Source: Rhizoclosmatium globosum (lineage: Eukaryota > Chytridiomycota > Chytridiomycetes > Chytridiales > Chytriomycetaceae). From it: a stretch of DNA of 64,000 nt. The first letter of the stretch is position 1. Every line of letters begins with the position of its first letter. A model generated the notes under the pieces. That model was not told the origin of the DNA. It made no database searches and saw only the letters and a program-made list of their open reading frames with translations. The stretch is taken from positions 806,001 to 870,000 of the forward strand of contig MCGO01000003.1 of assembly GCA_002104985.1 (NCBI GenBank). The letters are read 5' to 3'. This document shows, piece after piece, positions 10,740 through 21,996 of the stretch. The translations under genes and the position numbers were made by a program.

Positions 10740-11954
10740 ATGCAAGTCCGCGTTGTTGGAGGAGGTCCTGCGGGTCTGGCGGCAGCGCTCAGTGTCGTGC
10801 ACCTTGGCTGTATTCCAGCTTCCAACGTGACTGTCTTTGAACAGCGACAAGAACCAACACGGTCCAACGTCATTCTTCTCTCTGAAGTTGCTGTTCAGCG
10901 TCTCAAGATTCTGGGCATCGACTGCATCAAAAGCGGCATTGGAAACATGACCCAACTTGTTCTGAAGGGCGATTCATCAGGACAGGAATCCGAGGCTGCT
11001 TTGATTGAGTTTGGAGGCCATTTGGATCTTACGTACACTCAATCTACCCAATTGCTTCTCGATTCACCGATAAAAAGCACAGCGGCAGATATTATTGACG
11101 CGCAGTCAAATGGGAAAGGAATTGTGGGAGTCACGCTCGGCGATCTCGAGAGAGCACTTAAACTGCGTGTTAAGGAGCTGGGAATTACCATAACTCAGCA
11201 ATGTGTTCTGGGACTAGTTCAAACAACAAAAGACAAGTACGCACTTGATCTCGGTACTGGGACTGTCATTGAGTCGGATTTGATTGTTCTCGCCGAAGGT
11301 GCATCTCGATCGATAGCCACAATCTCGTTAAACCTTAAATCAATTCCTGTCTCAAGTAAAGAACATTGGGCTCGAGTACACATGCAGCCTAACGTTGGAG
11401 CTACTGTTGGAGTTGTCTTCAGTAACGTCAACGGAACTGTTCAAAAACGGTTGCTTCTGGGAGACCCGGTCCAAAACCGATACACTCAATTAATGCTGCA
11501 AATACCTGCGCCATTCAATCATACTGGTTTAGAGAATATGTTATGTGGAACGGAACATGAGCTGTCTGCCCACAACAACAAAGACCCACTCATTCAACAA
11601 CAAGCTCGCAAGTTTTTGAACGAGATTTCAGCAGTGGTTCCAAGTATCAACAATTTGACTGTAGAATCAATTGCACCCCGGTCATTTGTTGTCCAGGATT
11701 CTTACTTGGAGCGCGTTTTTGTTGAGAATGTTGCAATCGTTGGGGACACTGCCCGGTCTGGACACTTTCTTACTGGTGTTGGGACTGCCCTTGCAATTGT
11801 CAGTGATTGTGACGCATTATTGAAGTTGGTGGAGTCGTATAAATTGTTGGAAGCTGTGAACGAAGGTGGCGAGGAGTTTGAAGTTAGTATTCAGTCAGCC
11901 AGTAGACTTTTGTTTGCTCATAACAAGGAAAAGTGGTTCGCTCCAGAGTTTTAA
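10740..11954 (+). CDS. FAD-dependent monooxygenase-like protein
   Basis: This is an intronless flavoprotein of 404 residues, the usual size of class A FAD monooxygenases and oxidoreductases. It begins with the Rossmann dinucleotide motif VVGGGPAGLAAAL (residues 5-17), followed by FEQRQEP at the end of strand 2, which contacts the FAD ribose. The late FAD motif VAIVGDTARSGHFLTGVG, about residues 335-352, matches the GD motif followed by a Gly-rich helix. ATG 10740 is the first ATG in frame that leaves the GxGxxG motif at the N-terminus, as is usual. The substrate-binding region matches nothing I recognise, so hydroxylase, MICAL-like or geranylgeranyl-reductase-like roles all remain possible. 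The frame is clean, unlike many neighbours. Confidence 0.8.
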   Translation: MQVRVVGGGPAGLAAALSVVHLGCIPASNVTVFEQRQEPTRSNVILLSEVAVQRLKILGIDCIKSGIGNMTQLVLKGDSSGQESEAALIEFGGHLDLTYTQSTQLLLDSPIKSTAADIIDAQSNGKGIVGVTLGDLERALKLRVKELGITITQQCVLGLVQTTKDKYALDLGTGTVIESDLIVLAEGASRSIATISLNLKSIPVSSKEHWARVHMQPNVGATVGVVFSNVNGTVQKRLLLGDPVQNRYTQLMLQIPAPFNHTGLENMLCGTEHELSAHNNKDPLIQQQARKFLNEISAVVPSINNLTVESIAPRSFVVQDSYLERVFVENVAIVGDTARSGHFLTGVGTALAIVSDCDALLKLVESYKLLEAVNEGGEEFEVSIQSASRLLFAHNKEKWFAPEF

Positions 11955-12639
11955 TTGCGATTACTCTCTATCTTAGTGATACCTTTCTTCTTCTTTAAAT
12001 ACATATTTCTTGCATTTGGAACCCCTTCAAATTCGCAACCTTAACAAACATTCATATTTACACAATGGATTCCATCAAATATCAAAATTAAAAGCTTCCC
12101 TAGTGATATTCATCTATGCCAGTACTGCGGAGATATTAAAAGCGTTGGTTTTTTGTCATCTATGGAGCCTAGCTTCAACTCGAACGAAAGATTCTGACTA
12201 TGTTGGTTTTGGTGAGTTCCTTCCTTGCTTTACAAATTTTAACCTCGGTTCAGTGGCTGCAAGTGACGTGATCAGGACAAACCATTCATTGACTAATCCC
12301 TTTTATCGTTGTTTGTCGCCAGCGCTAGGTGAACCCGGTGGTCCGTTCCACTGTTGAATAGATTCGTGCGAGTTTGAATTTAGTGACGGAGTATCACGAG
12401 TTGGTGGTCAATCGTCTTTCTGACACAATTTCAGAGATTGTTTATCTGGCTTCTGAAGAAAAGGATTCCATTTTTTTGGAGTGGGTTCTTGATGTAAATC
12501 TGTGACATGAAGACGTTACTCTCCTAATATTCAGTAATGAATGAACGATCTCTGATTAATCACGTGCTTCTGATACCGTTACTTTATCTTCCTTTGAGAG
12601 AAAATAACAGAATTCGGTTGGTCTATGTTACTTTATTTT
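11955..12639. other. intergenic stretch with no assignable gene
   Basis: This is AT-rich. An open stretch on the plus strand at about 12010-12357 and another around 12364-12505 (IRASLNLVTEYHELVV) show no family I recognise and are separated by stop codons. They may be remnants of one decayed gene. The right part should contain the 3' untranslated region of the helicase gene. Confidence 0.4.
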
Positions 12640-15600
12640 TTAAATGCACGACTTCTTGTGCCTTAAAATTTCGATTGTACTCAACTGCATCTGCTCACCG
12701 CATTTAGAGCAGAAGTACGGCTTTTTTCCCACTGGTTCGCATCCCATCATTATTCCACCTTGTTCTTCTGCCGCATCAACGGCCTCCTCCGATGGCACAT
12801 CTTTGACGATATCAGAAGTTATAAAGGAAGGCGGCTCGAATGCAGCTTGCTCTGTTTCCTGCGTTGAATGTTCGACCAATACAACTTTTGGTCCACTACA
12901 TTGCAGTTTGCTTTTCTTCTTGATGCTCAGTTTTGAGAGGACTGCCGGAGATACAAAATAGTGCACATATGGAGTAACCAAGATTTCTCCCGCAAATCTA
13001 TTGCTGTTTGTCGAAGGCTCTGATGACGTGTCTGTTTTGAAAGGATCAAAGCCAAACTAGCGCGTGCGGGTTAGTAAGCCAGCCTGCTTAAGACAAGTGA
13101 TACAGACCCAGTTCGGAATATCTTGTGTTCGCAGTTTCTCAACTGAACATTTGAAGTCAATTTCACAGAACTCCCCCAATCGTCCTATTTATGGAGAATT
13201 AAGAAACTGAACGTAAGATTTTATATAATACTTACGCGATAAATCATATTCCGTGAGAGATTCGAATTCTTCTCCAGCCAAAGTTCCTTCATCACATCGA
13301 GTGGTTCCCATCTCCCAATCGTATCTAACGCGTTTTATAGAGATCGGAAGAAACGTCAGATCTGTCCAATCTGAAGGGATACGTTTTTTTGCCATATTTT
13401 CTGAGTTTGTAGCAGCTGAAGGCTTCGTCTCGGTTGGAAGGGTTGACACAGCCGTACCCATAAGCTCGATTTCTTCTTCAATTTCTTCATCTTCTTCACT
13501 GTTGTGTCCGTCATCATTCGTTTTAGCAAGGCCATGATTCACGTGTTTCAACCGACGTCCCAAAATATGGTCCCATGCAGTTCGCAGCCAGTTTCCGAGA
13601 ACGAGGATACGTTCACTTATCTTTGGACTTTTGAAATGGAGATGAAGCCAGGAATCCACAATAACATGCGTCATATCCTGGTTGATATCCACTGGGAAAT
13701 AATTAACAACGACTAAAACCAAGTGAACAAAAACTCACAGCGTTGAGCAAATAATAAACATGCAGGAGCAGCCGGAATACGCAAAACATTGGTTAGATAC
13801 GGTTTGTTGGTTTCCAAGAGTTCGAGATAACATAGAAGCTCCGTCATCTCTTGTTTTGGTCGGATCGTGTCCAACGTTTCTTTTTCTCCTTCAGCCGGCG
13901 GTACAGTGGCAAGCTCTTTGGGATGCAGAATTTCCGGTTTATATGAGAAGATGCTCGTTGGAAGCATTTTGACAAATCGCTTTGTTTTCGTATGAAATAC
14001 CTTTTGTGAGATTTTAGTGCTTGCTTAAATATCCAGTTCAAACTCAAAACCTGCTCAGAAGCTGGACGATACAGATTCGCTTCGTCAGCAATGGCAATAT
14101 GAGGCCACAATCCCGAACAAATCACAAGTCGAACCAAATTTGCGTCGCGTTTAGAGAGATTCGCAGCATCTGATTTGGCAAGTAGCTTCGACGGATCGTG
14201 ACTTAGAGTGAACTCAAGATGATGTACTGAGAGATCGTCCATGTTTTTGGGGTTCTCCATTTCTTCACCATCCTCATGGTCATCGTTCTCCCCATCTCCG
14301 TCTTCAAACTTAAGAAACTTTCGTTTCCCAGAAGCTTGTTCACGTTTTTGCTGCTCTAATATAAGGCGCTGCTCTTTCCGCTTGATGAACTCGGGATCCT
14401 AATCAGGAGGCGTGAAATTTATTGTTGGAACAGTTGGAACGGAAAATCATACCTTCCAAAACATTCTCCGCTTGAGCCTTTCGATTTCATCCATTTCTTC
14501 ATCACCATCTCTGTTTGACGTTGCTATTCGCTTCTTTCCTCTGCGTCTATTGTGCTTTCCCTCTTCTTCATCCGAGTCAATTTCGTCCTCCTGTTCTCGT
14601 CCAAGGTATTGTGCAAGAACTTCTTCAAACTGAGTTTTCAGTTTTACCATTTCATAAATTCTTTGTTCCTCGACTCCATATCTCTTGCACCAGTTTTTGG
14701 ACGATTCCTGTTGATAAACAAACTGTGTTAGACTTTGTCAGTGAGGTTTCCTTGCACAACTTACCCGACCGTCAGCTTTAACTTTGAGCCAATCTGAAAA
14801 CAGATTTAAAAGAGTAAATGGGTCTCCTAATTCAGATTGCAAAGAATTCCTTCGTTCCGTGATATCCACGCGATTATCCGGGACTTTCACAAAAGGGTTG
14901 GGAACAGTTAAAGCGGCAGCCATGACGATAACTGCATCCACCACATCCGATATGCTTCCAAGCACAAGCATTTTCCCCAACACGACATCCTGAAAACTGA
15001 TTAGTCGTCACTTCAAAAAGACCGATCTCTTACCATTGGTAGAATCGCCAAAACTTTTCCTAAGCTCGTCAGCCTTTCTCGTTCAGTCGTCAAATTCGTT
15101 TCATCAATAATCTCTTCAACGGCTCCCAACTCTTGTAATCGCCTCATGCAGCTTTCGAGAACATCAGCGTCAGGCCGCTCAATAAAGTCAAACTCTCTCG
15201 GATTTCCAAGTCCGTACGCCATTGTTTGTAATAGTAAGGGTTCCAGTGGCGTTCGAAGAATTTCAGGTACCGGGAACTCATTCAACCTCTCGTATTCTCG
15301 TTCAGTATAGAAACGAAAACATTCTCCAGGCCCTGTTCTTCCTGCACGACCCATTCGTTGTTTAGCAGATGATTGTGAAATCCAGAATTCAGAGAGTCTT
15401 GAAAGACGCGTTTTCGCATCAAAGCTCATTTCTTTGACCTTTCCGGAGTCATGATGAAGCGTACACCGTCAATGGTAACGGATGTTTCAGCAATATTTGT
15501 GGAGAGGATGCACTTTCGAATTCCAGCAGGAGCAACATCGAATACTTTCTCTTGTTCTGTTACAGACAGAGAAGAGTGCAATTTCAATATGATCCAGCGC

Positions 15601-16730
15601 CGTGTGAACGAAGCGTAGTTTCTGAGCTCATCAGCGAGTGTCGTTATCTCGTTCATTCCCGAAAGAAGATGAGCAAATCTCCACGCTCGTGAACAGGAAC
15701 CACTTGATCAATTCTTTCAAGAATGCGAAGATATGGGTCTGTTTTGAGTTTTGATTGTTTCGATTGGATTGACACAACTTTGCCAGATTTTTCGCGGTCA
15801 CGCACTAATCGCTCATCAACAAGATTTCGATCTTCTTCAGGCTCTGTAGGAAGATATTCGACACGCACTGGAAACATACGACCAGGTATTTCGATGATGG
15901 GTGCATTGAAGTAGTTTGCAAATAGTGATGCATTAATGGTTGCTGACATGAGACGATGCGAAGATCAAGTCGAATAGACAGAATACGTTTAAGAACGCCA
16001 AGCAGAAAGTCTCCAGTAATATGGCGCTCATGTACTTCATCGACGATGATCAGGTTGTATTGTCGCAAACAGTTGTCCTGTGCAAACTGCCGCAGCAGCA
16101 AACCCTCCGTTAGGAATAAGATCTTAGTGTTTGCAGTCTTTGTTCCTTCAAAGCGCACTTGGAATGCCACGTCGGAACCATAATGCAGAGCATCAAGTGA
16201 TTCCTCTGATACGCGCTTTGCCAGCGAGAAACAGCAATTCGACGAGGCTGTGTGACTGCAATTTTATCGAATCCAGCAGCAAGTAGGTATTGAGGAACCT
16301 GAGTGGATTTTCCAGCACCAGTTGCAGCAGCGACAAGGACAACTCTGTTCTGTTTGACGAGATCTGTCAACTGCTGCTCAAATGGGGCGATTGGTAACGC
16401 AGCTCGATCCTATGTTGGAGGAGAGGCGTTAATCGCGATGAACGAAACAAGGAGAGAAACACCTTTGCCATCTTCTGTTTCGCCAATTCCCTTCGTTTCT
16501 GCTGATAAATCTTGAATAGTCTCAGGGACTCCTTAGCAAAGGCAGCTTCGTCGGCCTGGGTGACCAGCGATGGCGGAGTTGGTGACGATGTTGCTTTGGA
16601 CCGGTGTTTTGTGTAGAAGTCCTTGAAATCAGAGTATTCGGCCGAATGTCGTTTGAATGTTGCTATCGCTTCGCTGCCAAATAAAAGGCGGTCGACGCTG
16701 CGGGGCCATGGAACGGAAGTGGTGTGGGCG
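12640..16730 (-). CDS. DHX34: DHX34-like DEAH-box RNA helicase
   Basis: This is a DEAH-type RNA helicase most like animal and plant DHX34, which acts in nonsense-mediated mRNA decay. In order: Walker [12 protein letters not shown] (near 16320), CTQPRRIA-type motif (VTQPRRIA), DEVHERH (the normal DHX34 form of DEAH, near 16045), [14 protein letters not shown], the long insert after the SAT motif, [29 protein letters not shown] (near 15350), the winged-helix/ratchet region ending [10 protein letters not shown], the OB-like region with [13 protein letters not shown], and a C-terminal zinc-finger-like [14 protein letters not shown]...LRHKKSC that matches the DHX34 tail. Exons are separated by short introns. 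At least four one-base frame breaks (near 15450, 15662, 15950 and 16225) are each repaired by one added base. The true start is unresolved; no in-frame ATG precedes [15 protein letters not shown]. Confidence 0.85.
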
Positions 16731-17722
16731 GGTTCATTCCAAATGAAAACAAGAAGGAATAAAGAGTAAGAACAAATTCATTGAAGATATAGAAGAAAGA
16801 AAAAGAGGGAATGAAATATTAAAAAAATGGGAACAGCAAAGGTCATATTTTCTACTTTGATTCTCACCACTTCGTCATCCTCTTCGTCATTATGATAAAA
16901 GAAGCGTATCGCGCGAGCATTTTCAATACAGCAGCCCACTGAAGTCTTCTGCTTTTACGTAACACGAACTTCCCGATTTGTTAAGTACAAAACGAATCCT
17001 TTGAAATAACACTTCGCGAAATGAGTTTTCAGGAGCGATTCCCTCATCTTTATCTAAACTAAGTTCGTTTGCGGCTAGTTGATTTTCGGAGAGGGAAGGT
17101 AGACATGGAATTGAGTCGTGTTGAAAGTACTCCACCAGTCACGTTTAACCTTTGGCGTGATATAAATGGCATCCTAAAGAAATTAAAAGTTAAATATCAC
17201 CATATTTCGGCACGTATATATCGATACCGGATCCTCAGTCTCAGTTTGGGCAAGGTCTTGTGGATTGTTGGTAACTGCTGACTCCACGATCGAACTTTCA
17301 TCAATCCTGGTGTCATAGTCCGAGGTATTGTATCAGGATATGAACACGTCGAGGAGAAGACAGCTGAAGACGACGAAGGTTTGGTGAGAGAAATACGAAA
17401 TGAACGAAACCAAGTTCGTTTTGACGTTGCTTCGCTTGTACGATGGGTTTGGAACTTAAAACTGAACATAATTACTATAATAAAGACGTATTAGAAGGAC
17501 ACAACAAGAGCGACGGGTTGGGTCAGTTCACATACAACAATGGGGTTTTGAAAATCTTGAGATCCAAGGAAATTTGGTAATCCATGAACAGTGTGACTAT
17601 TATTCGGCCATTCTCTACGTATTCCATCCATGTTATTTTCAATCGTGTATTTTATCTTTTCTCAGGTTCGAAACACTTTATAGAATTTCACGAATATCAT
17701 AGGATAAAACGAAGTTCAGTGT
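16731..17722. other. stretch with weak minus-strand open frames, no assignable gene
   Basis: Two short minus-strand frames are open here: 16923-17135 and 17197-17469 (FRISLTKPSSSSAV). An intron-like GTATATATCG...TTCTTTAG lies between them, so they might be exons of one small gene, but the downstream frame has stops just before its open part and neither piece resembles a known family. The part before 16770 contains the 5' end of the helicase gene. No RNA gene is visible. Confidence 0.35.
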
Positions 17723-18287
17723 TCAAACTAATCCAAATCGAGCCAAGCATTGCGCCGTCTCGCTATTAGCTTCGAGCTTCCATCCTTTCGCCACCTGTGT
17801 TCTTGCCTTCATGCCTCCAGAAAGATCACATTTTATAGCTTCCAGTTCGCATCTTCTTTGTTGTAATTGCTGTGTCACTTCTTTTAGTTGAGCTGTCAGC
17901 ATTCTGATCGTTTCATCTTTATCTTTCACCAAGTCCTTCAGGAAAGATTCTTTTGCTTGGGCTTGAAGCCGGTGTTCTTCGACTTCTCCAGGGCTGCTTT
18001 TGATCCGCGATGAGCTTTTTGACTTCTTTCCATGGTCAACAATACTTCCGATCGCGTAGTTACGCGTAACTACATTTGCCACAACTAGACCCGTCAGTGG
18101 GGACTTCAAAGCCATTCCTTGGTTACTCTAAAGGCTGAAGACTTGAACCACTCAGATATAGCATCCTTTTCAAACGTATGGCCATCACTAAGATTATAGG
18201 GGTCTTGAAAGGAAGGAGTGAAATGGGACATTCCAGGCTGTTGTCAATGTCGGTGATTGCTTTGTATCCTCCAACGAGTTTAGACAT
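17723..18287 (-). CDS. U-box protein with C-terminal coiled coil, copy 1
   Basis: This is a putative E3 ubiquitin ligase. From ATG 18287 (MSKLVGGYKAITDID) it reads into a U-box: SLECPISLLPFKTPIIL, then SDGHTFEKDAISEWFK, then ALKSPLTGLVVANVVTRNYA. The U-box is the RING fold without zinc ligands and binds E2 enzymes. The C-terminal 90 residues are a charged, Gln-rich coiled coil (DKDETIRMLTAQLKEVTQQ). Two one-base gaps are evident by comparison with copy 2: after ATCTTA (near 18195) and in AGAGTAACC (near 18125). A second copy lies 1.5 kb away on the same strand. The substrate is unknown. Confidence 0.75.
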
Positions 18288-19210
18288 CCTGGTTTCTGTT
18301 GGTGATTTTCAAAGACGTTACCCAAAAATTGTGGGTGGGAAAGGAGTTCATACTACGAAGGGATTCCAGGAAATAAAGATGCGCGTTTATTGAAAATAAG
18401 AAAAGAAAAATCATGAAGTATATGTATGTCCGACTTCCATCCGTAAGCGGCACACAATCTCTCTATTAAAATTCAACTATGAAAACAAAAGCGTACCAAG
18501 CAAGTTGATACGACGACTTTAACCACCTTGCCCTTGTTGTTTTACTGCTAATCACGCTACCGACTTCAGTCACAATGATGCAACTTTAGTCAGGAACGAA
18601 GAGATATTAATTTGAATTTGAATGAAAGGTGGATGGCAGAAGTTGCAACTGGCTTACACTGGGTGTGATAAAATGGTGTCCTATAATAGAAATAAGCAAC
18701 TGCATTAAACCTATAACTTTGAAAATACCAGGTCGTGCGGACATGGTTAACAGGATAAGTTGCATAGTTGGTCTGTGGTCTTTCTTTAAATGGGCTCGTC
18801 GATTTCAAATCCAGTAAGTTAGTTGTTTGCTCTGGAGTTGTTAATAGAAACGCAAACGATCTGGTGTTTAGAACACTGGAATCCGACTTAATGGAAGTGA
18901 CTTTCACACTCAGTGTCGGAATTGTGTGATTGGCAATAGAATATTATGGATGGGGAGTTTTCGTAACAGCGGCTCGACGGAAGGCACTGAACCAAGAGCT
19001 TGACCTTCTCTCAATATTCGTTGAGGTTTGAACAAAGTGAACTTGAAAATAGACATAATTCTGAAGAAGTGCCATGATGAGAAACGAACACGACCAGAAA
19101 TAGTTGGGAGTTGGAACACCCACCGTCAAATGCGTAAATCTTGAGTCCTTCGAATTTGGGTAATCTTTCCATGAAAAATATGGATTGATCTTCTCGCTTC
19201 ACCTTTTTAT
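18288..19210. other. spacer between the U-box copies, nothing recognisable
   Basis: This is AT-rich sequence between two U-box paralogues. I see only short open frames with no family resemblance, no RNA gene and no repeat. It should contain the promoter of copy 1 and the 3' untranslated region of copy 2. Confidence 0.4.
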
Positions 19211-19844
19211 TTATTGAAAATGAAATATTGACTGAATTATGACTGTGATTGATGAGGCCCATTTTTTCCATCCAGTTGGCAGCCTTGCTTTTCTTCCACT
19301 CGCCCATGGTAATTTTCTGGATTTCAATTCCTCAAGCGTCTGGGACAACAGCTGTAGCTGCATCTTTGTGTCATCCAACTCGACACGGGTTGCCTCAAGC
19401 TCACTCATATTATTTGCGCTTGTTGTGTAACTTCTGTCAATTGATTCTTCAACGTTCTAATTTCTTCATCTCTATTCTCAAGCAAGACTTTCAACAAAGC
19501 GTCTTTGGCTTGAGTTTGGTGCTCATATTCATCGGCTTCTTCTAGAGCTGCTTTCTGATGAGCGATTAACTTCTTGACTTCTTTCCACGGTTCAAGAATA
19601 TAGCTGATCGCGTAGTTACGAGTAACTACGTTTCTAACGACTTGACCCGTCACTGGAGACTTCAAAGCCATTCCTTGATTGGTTCTAAAGGCTGAAGATT
19701 TGAACCACTCAGAATAGCATCCATTTCAAACGTATGTCCATCACTCAAGATTATAGGGGTCTTAATGGGAGGAGTGAAATGGGACATTCCAAGCTGTAGT
19801 CAATGTCAGCAATTGCTCTGTAGGCCTCCAACAAGACCAGACAT
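19211..19844 (-). CDS. U-box protein with C-terminal coiled coil, copy 2
   Basis: This is a tandem paralogue of copy 1. From ATG 19844 (MSGLVGG) it carries SLECPISLLP, SDGHTFEMDAI, SEWFKSSAF and ALKSPVTGQVVRNVVTRNYAIS, so the E2-binding U-box face is preserved. The coiled coil (NRDEEIRTLKNQLTEVTQQ) continues in another frame as SELEATRVELDDTKMQL. Compared with copy 1 it has one extra base near 19825 and is short by one base near 19768, 19720 and 19412. Either copy may be a pseudogene, but the amino-acid pattern is preserved between the breaks, which is more like sequence error. The pair probably arose by local duplication. Confidence 0.72.
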
Positions 19845-20105
19845 GTTGTTTTAAACGGTGATTTACAAATTTCCATCCCATTAAGTTTAGTATTCAAAGT
19901 GCACAGAACTCTTGACTTGGTAGCAAACAAGAGCCGAAATAGAAAAATTCAGAGAAGTTCGCGAAGGCAAATGACTTTGATACAAGACGGCTTTATTATG
20001 AAAAGAGTGTACAAACTGCAAATAACAACACAGAAGGTGGGGAATCTGTTAAGTGGCATCTATTGTATATGCCTTAAAGAAAACTAATTGAGCGGGGTAA
20101 AAACT

Positions 20106-21148
20106 TTAAGCAGAGACATCCTGCTTCTTCATCACAGGCTCGCCTTCAGCCAACACAGCGTCATCACCGGCAATACCGCACCAGCGGCCTTTCGCTTCTT
20201 TGCCGCCAAGTAACTACTCCTCATCTTGAAGTAATCCTTGTGAAGTCCACACTCTGTCTTCTCTGACCCTTCCATCGCCCATCACGCTCATTCTCACCAG
20301 GCGCAGTCGGGGCAGTCGAGTGCCAGTCTCCAACAGACTTGTATCCACGGTCATGCAACACATTGTATGGGACCTTGTTCTCCTGGATGTATGACCACAC
20401 CTGGTCGTACCCCCACGTGCCAACACATTCAGCTTGAGCATGGGGGGGATACGCTTGAGTCGAGTTCCAAGATGGGGATTGTGGCACGGGATGCACCTTG
20501 AGACCGCGGCGGCCAGTGATAGTGGCTTGTGCGTGGTTCTCGAGGGCGGCGCGGCGGCCTGGTTCGACTTTTACGAGGTAGTCGTATGTGTCGGCGTCGG
20601 TTTGCCAGAGGTTTGGCCGTTGAGGGATTCGAAGGCGATGTTGTGTGGGTTCCGGAGGGGGTGTAGATTTGGAGGGGTGCGTTGTAGGTTTGGGAAGCTT
20701 TTCGGCGAGGGCAAGAGTCTCGGGGAAGTCTAGAATAGGAAGGGAAGTTTAGTTTTGGGTTGAATGGAGTGATTTGGAATGAAGGGTACTCACGATACAA
20801 TGTGTCGATGAAGATGAGTGGGACTGGGTGTTCGGAAGGCCTCGCTTCTCGCGGATCTTGCTAATCATATCGAGGATGGCGAGTCCGGTGAGACCAAAGG
20901 CCGTGGTTTGAACAAGGTTTGGAAGGAGATAAGAGCCCATTCAAGGATTTCTTGAGGAGTACGAGATGAGAGGGATTTGTTGAGGAAGTCAATGTACTCT
21001 TGGTGTACGTGATTCGGGGCTGTGCTGGTGCTGGTGCGGGTCCTGACCGGGCAGTCGAGACCGGGGCAGATGATGTGGAGTTATCCTTGACCTGTTGCAC
21101 CTCGGCAACGGAGACAGGCTGGGCATCAGAGGCTGAAACGGGTGTCAT
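20106..21148 (-). CDS. MET16: phosphoadenylyl-sulfate (PAPS) reductase
   Basis: This enzyme reduces PAPS with thioredoxin to sulfite and adenosine 3',5'-bisphosphate in cytosolic sulfate assimilation. From ATG 21148, a Pro/Ala-rich leader precedes YIDFLNKSL...TPQEILEWAL, then LVQTTAFGLTGLAILDMI, PLIFIDTLY/HFPETLALAEK (interrupted by an intron at about 20788-20731), YNAPLQIYTPSGTH, SQGASRATIPILELDS, VPYNVLHDRGYKSVGDWHST and GENERDGRWKGQ. The catalytic cysteine sits in KTECGLH, visible after one base is added near 20244. About seven to nine one-base gaps break the frame in 1 kb, yet every conserved block survives. The enzyme's product is the substrate of the divergent MET5 neighbour. Confidence 0.9.
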
Positions 21149-21996
21149 ATTCGAGTATACTAGTTGAATGGAAGAAGGAGGGAGAGGGTATGCAACGTGG
21201 GAGCTTTTGTTGGTTTTGGAAGGATTTGAAACTTATCAAATGACGCGATGAAGAAACTATGAAAATTTTAGATGGCGTCATTCGCTGGAAAGCACAAACA
21301 AAACGCGTCTTTTCTGAATTTCTAATCATCCGATTGATTCGTGTTTACTGGATCTGGACAGAGAATCGCGAGGGCATTCTATCGATACCAAGTATTATCC
21401 TTGGCCCTTGTCTACGAAAGGCTTGACACACTTTGTTGCAGAAGAATCACTTCTTTATTGTATCTATTTCTGATTTGTCGAAAAGAGCAATAAATGTTTA
21501 ATGATCATGGGAAAGTTATGACCGTAAATTTGTGGTGCAAGGAGGACCCAGTTGGATCATGGATACACAACACTTGCTGCATGAGCAAGCCCGATAAGAC
21601 AGTCTCGGAAGAAGCCGGTATACGATCGCCGAGGTTATAAACTTGTCGCGTCATTTGGCTTTGTCGATACCAGCGAAAAGGGAACGATTTCCCCAAGAAT
21701 GGTGTCATCGATTAGCCAAAAACAAATCTCCCAAAAAATGTCGACTTCGGTGCGTTCCCCTCCACGATCCCACCATCACCCACTGTGCAATCTGGGTGCT
21801 GTAGAGAGCATGCAGCGAAGCGATGGACGCTGTGCAGAAGGAGGCGGATAGACTGGGATCCAGGTTTACTTTGGAATGCAACGTTCTAACCATGTAAACA
21901 ACCACAGGCGCTTGCATCGACAGTCTTCAGCCACAGCGAGCGGGTGTACCTTGTTGGAAGCACTGCCGCTACATCCGAGGGCGCTGAGCTTCTTTC
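21149..21996. promoter_or_regulatory. shared divergent promoter region between MET16 and MET5
   Basis: About 850 bp separate the MET16 start (21148, minus) from the first recognisable MET5 coding sequence (near 21997, plus). Short minus-strand open frames at 21505-21708 and 21705-21917 resemble nothing. I could not find a convincing pair of CACGTG elements; CACGTGGG occurs inside the MET16 coding region near 20415. Co-regulation by sulfur limitation is inferred from the gene pair only. Confidence 0.4.

Noticed and set aside
12010..12357. Plus-strand open frame of 115 codons as a gene
   Set aside because: No recognisable family, no clear splice context, and it lies in AT-rich intergenic sequence.
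16040..16060. Mutated DEAH box (DEVH) in the helicase
   Set aside because: DEVH is, as I know the family, the normal form in DHX34, so it is not a lesion.
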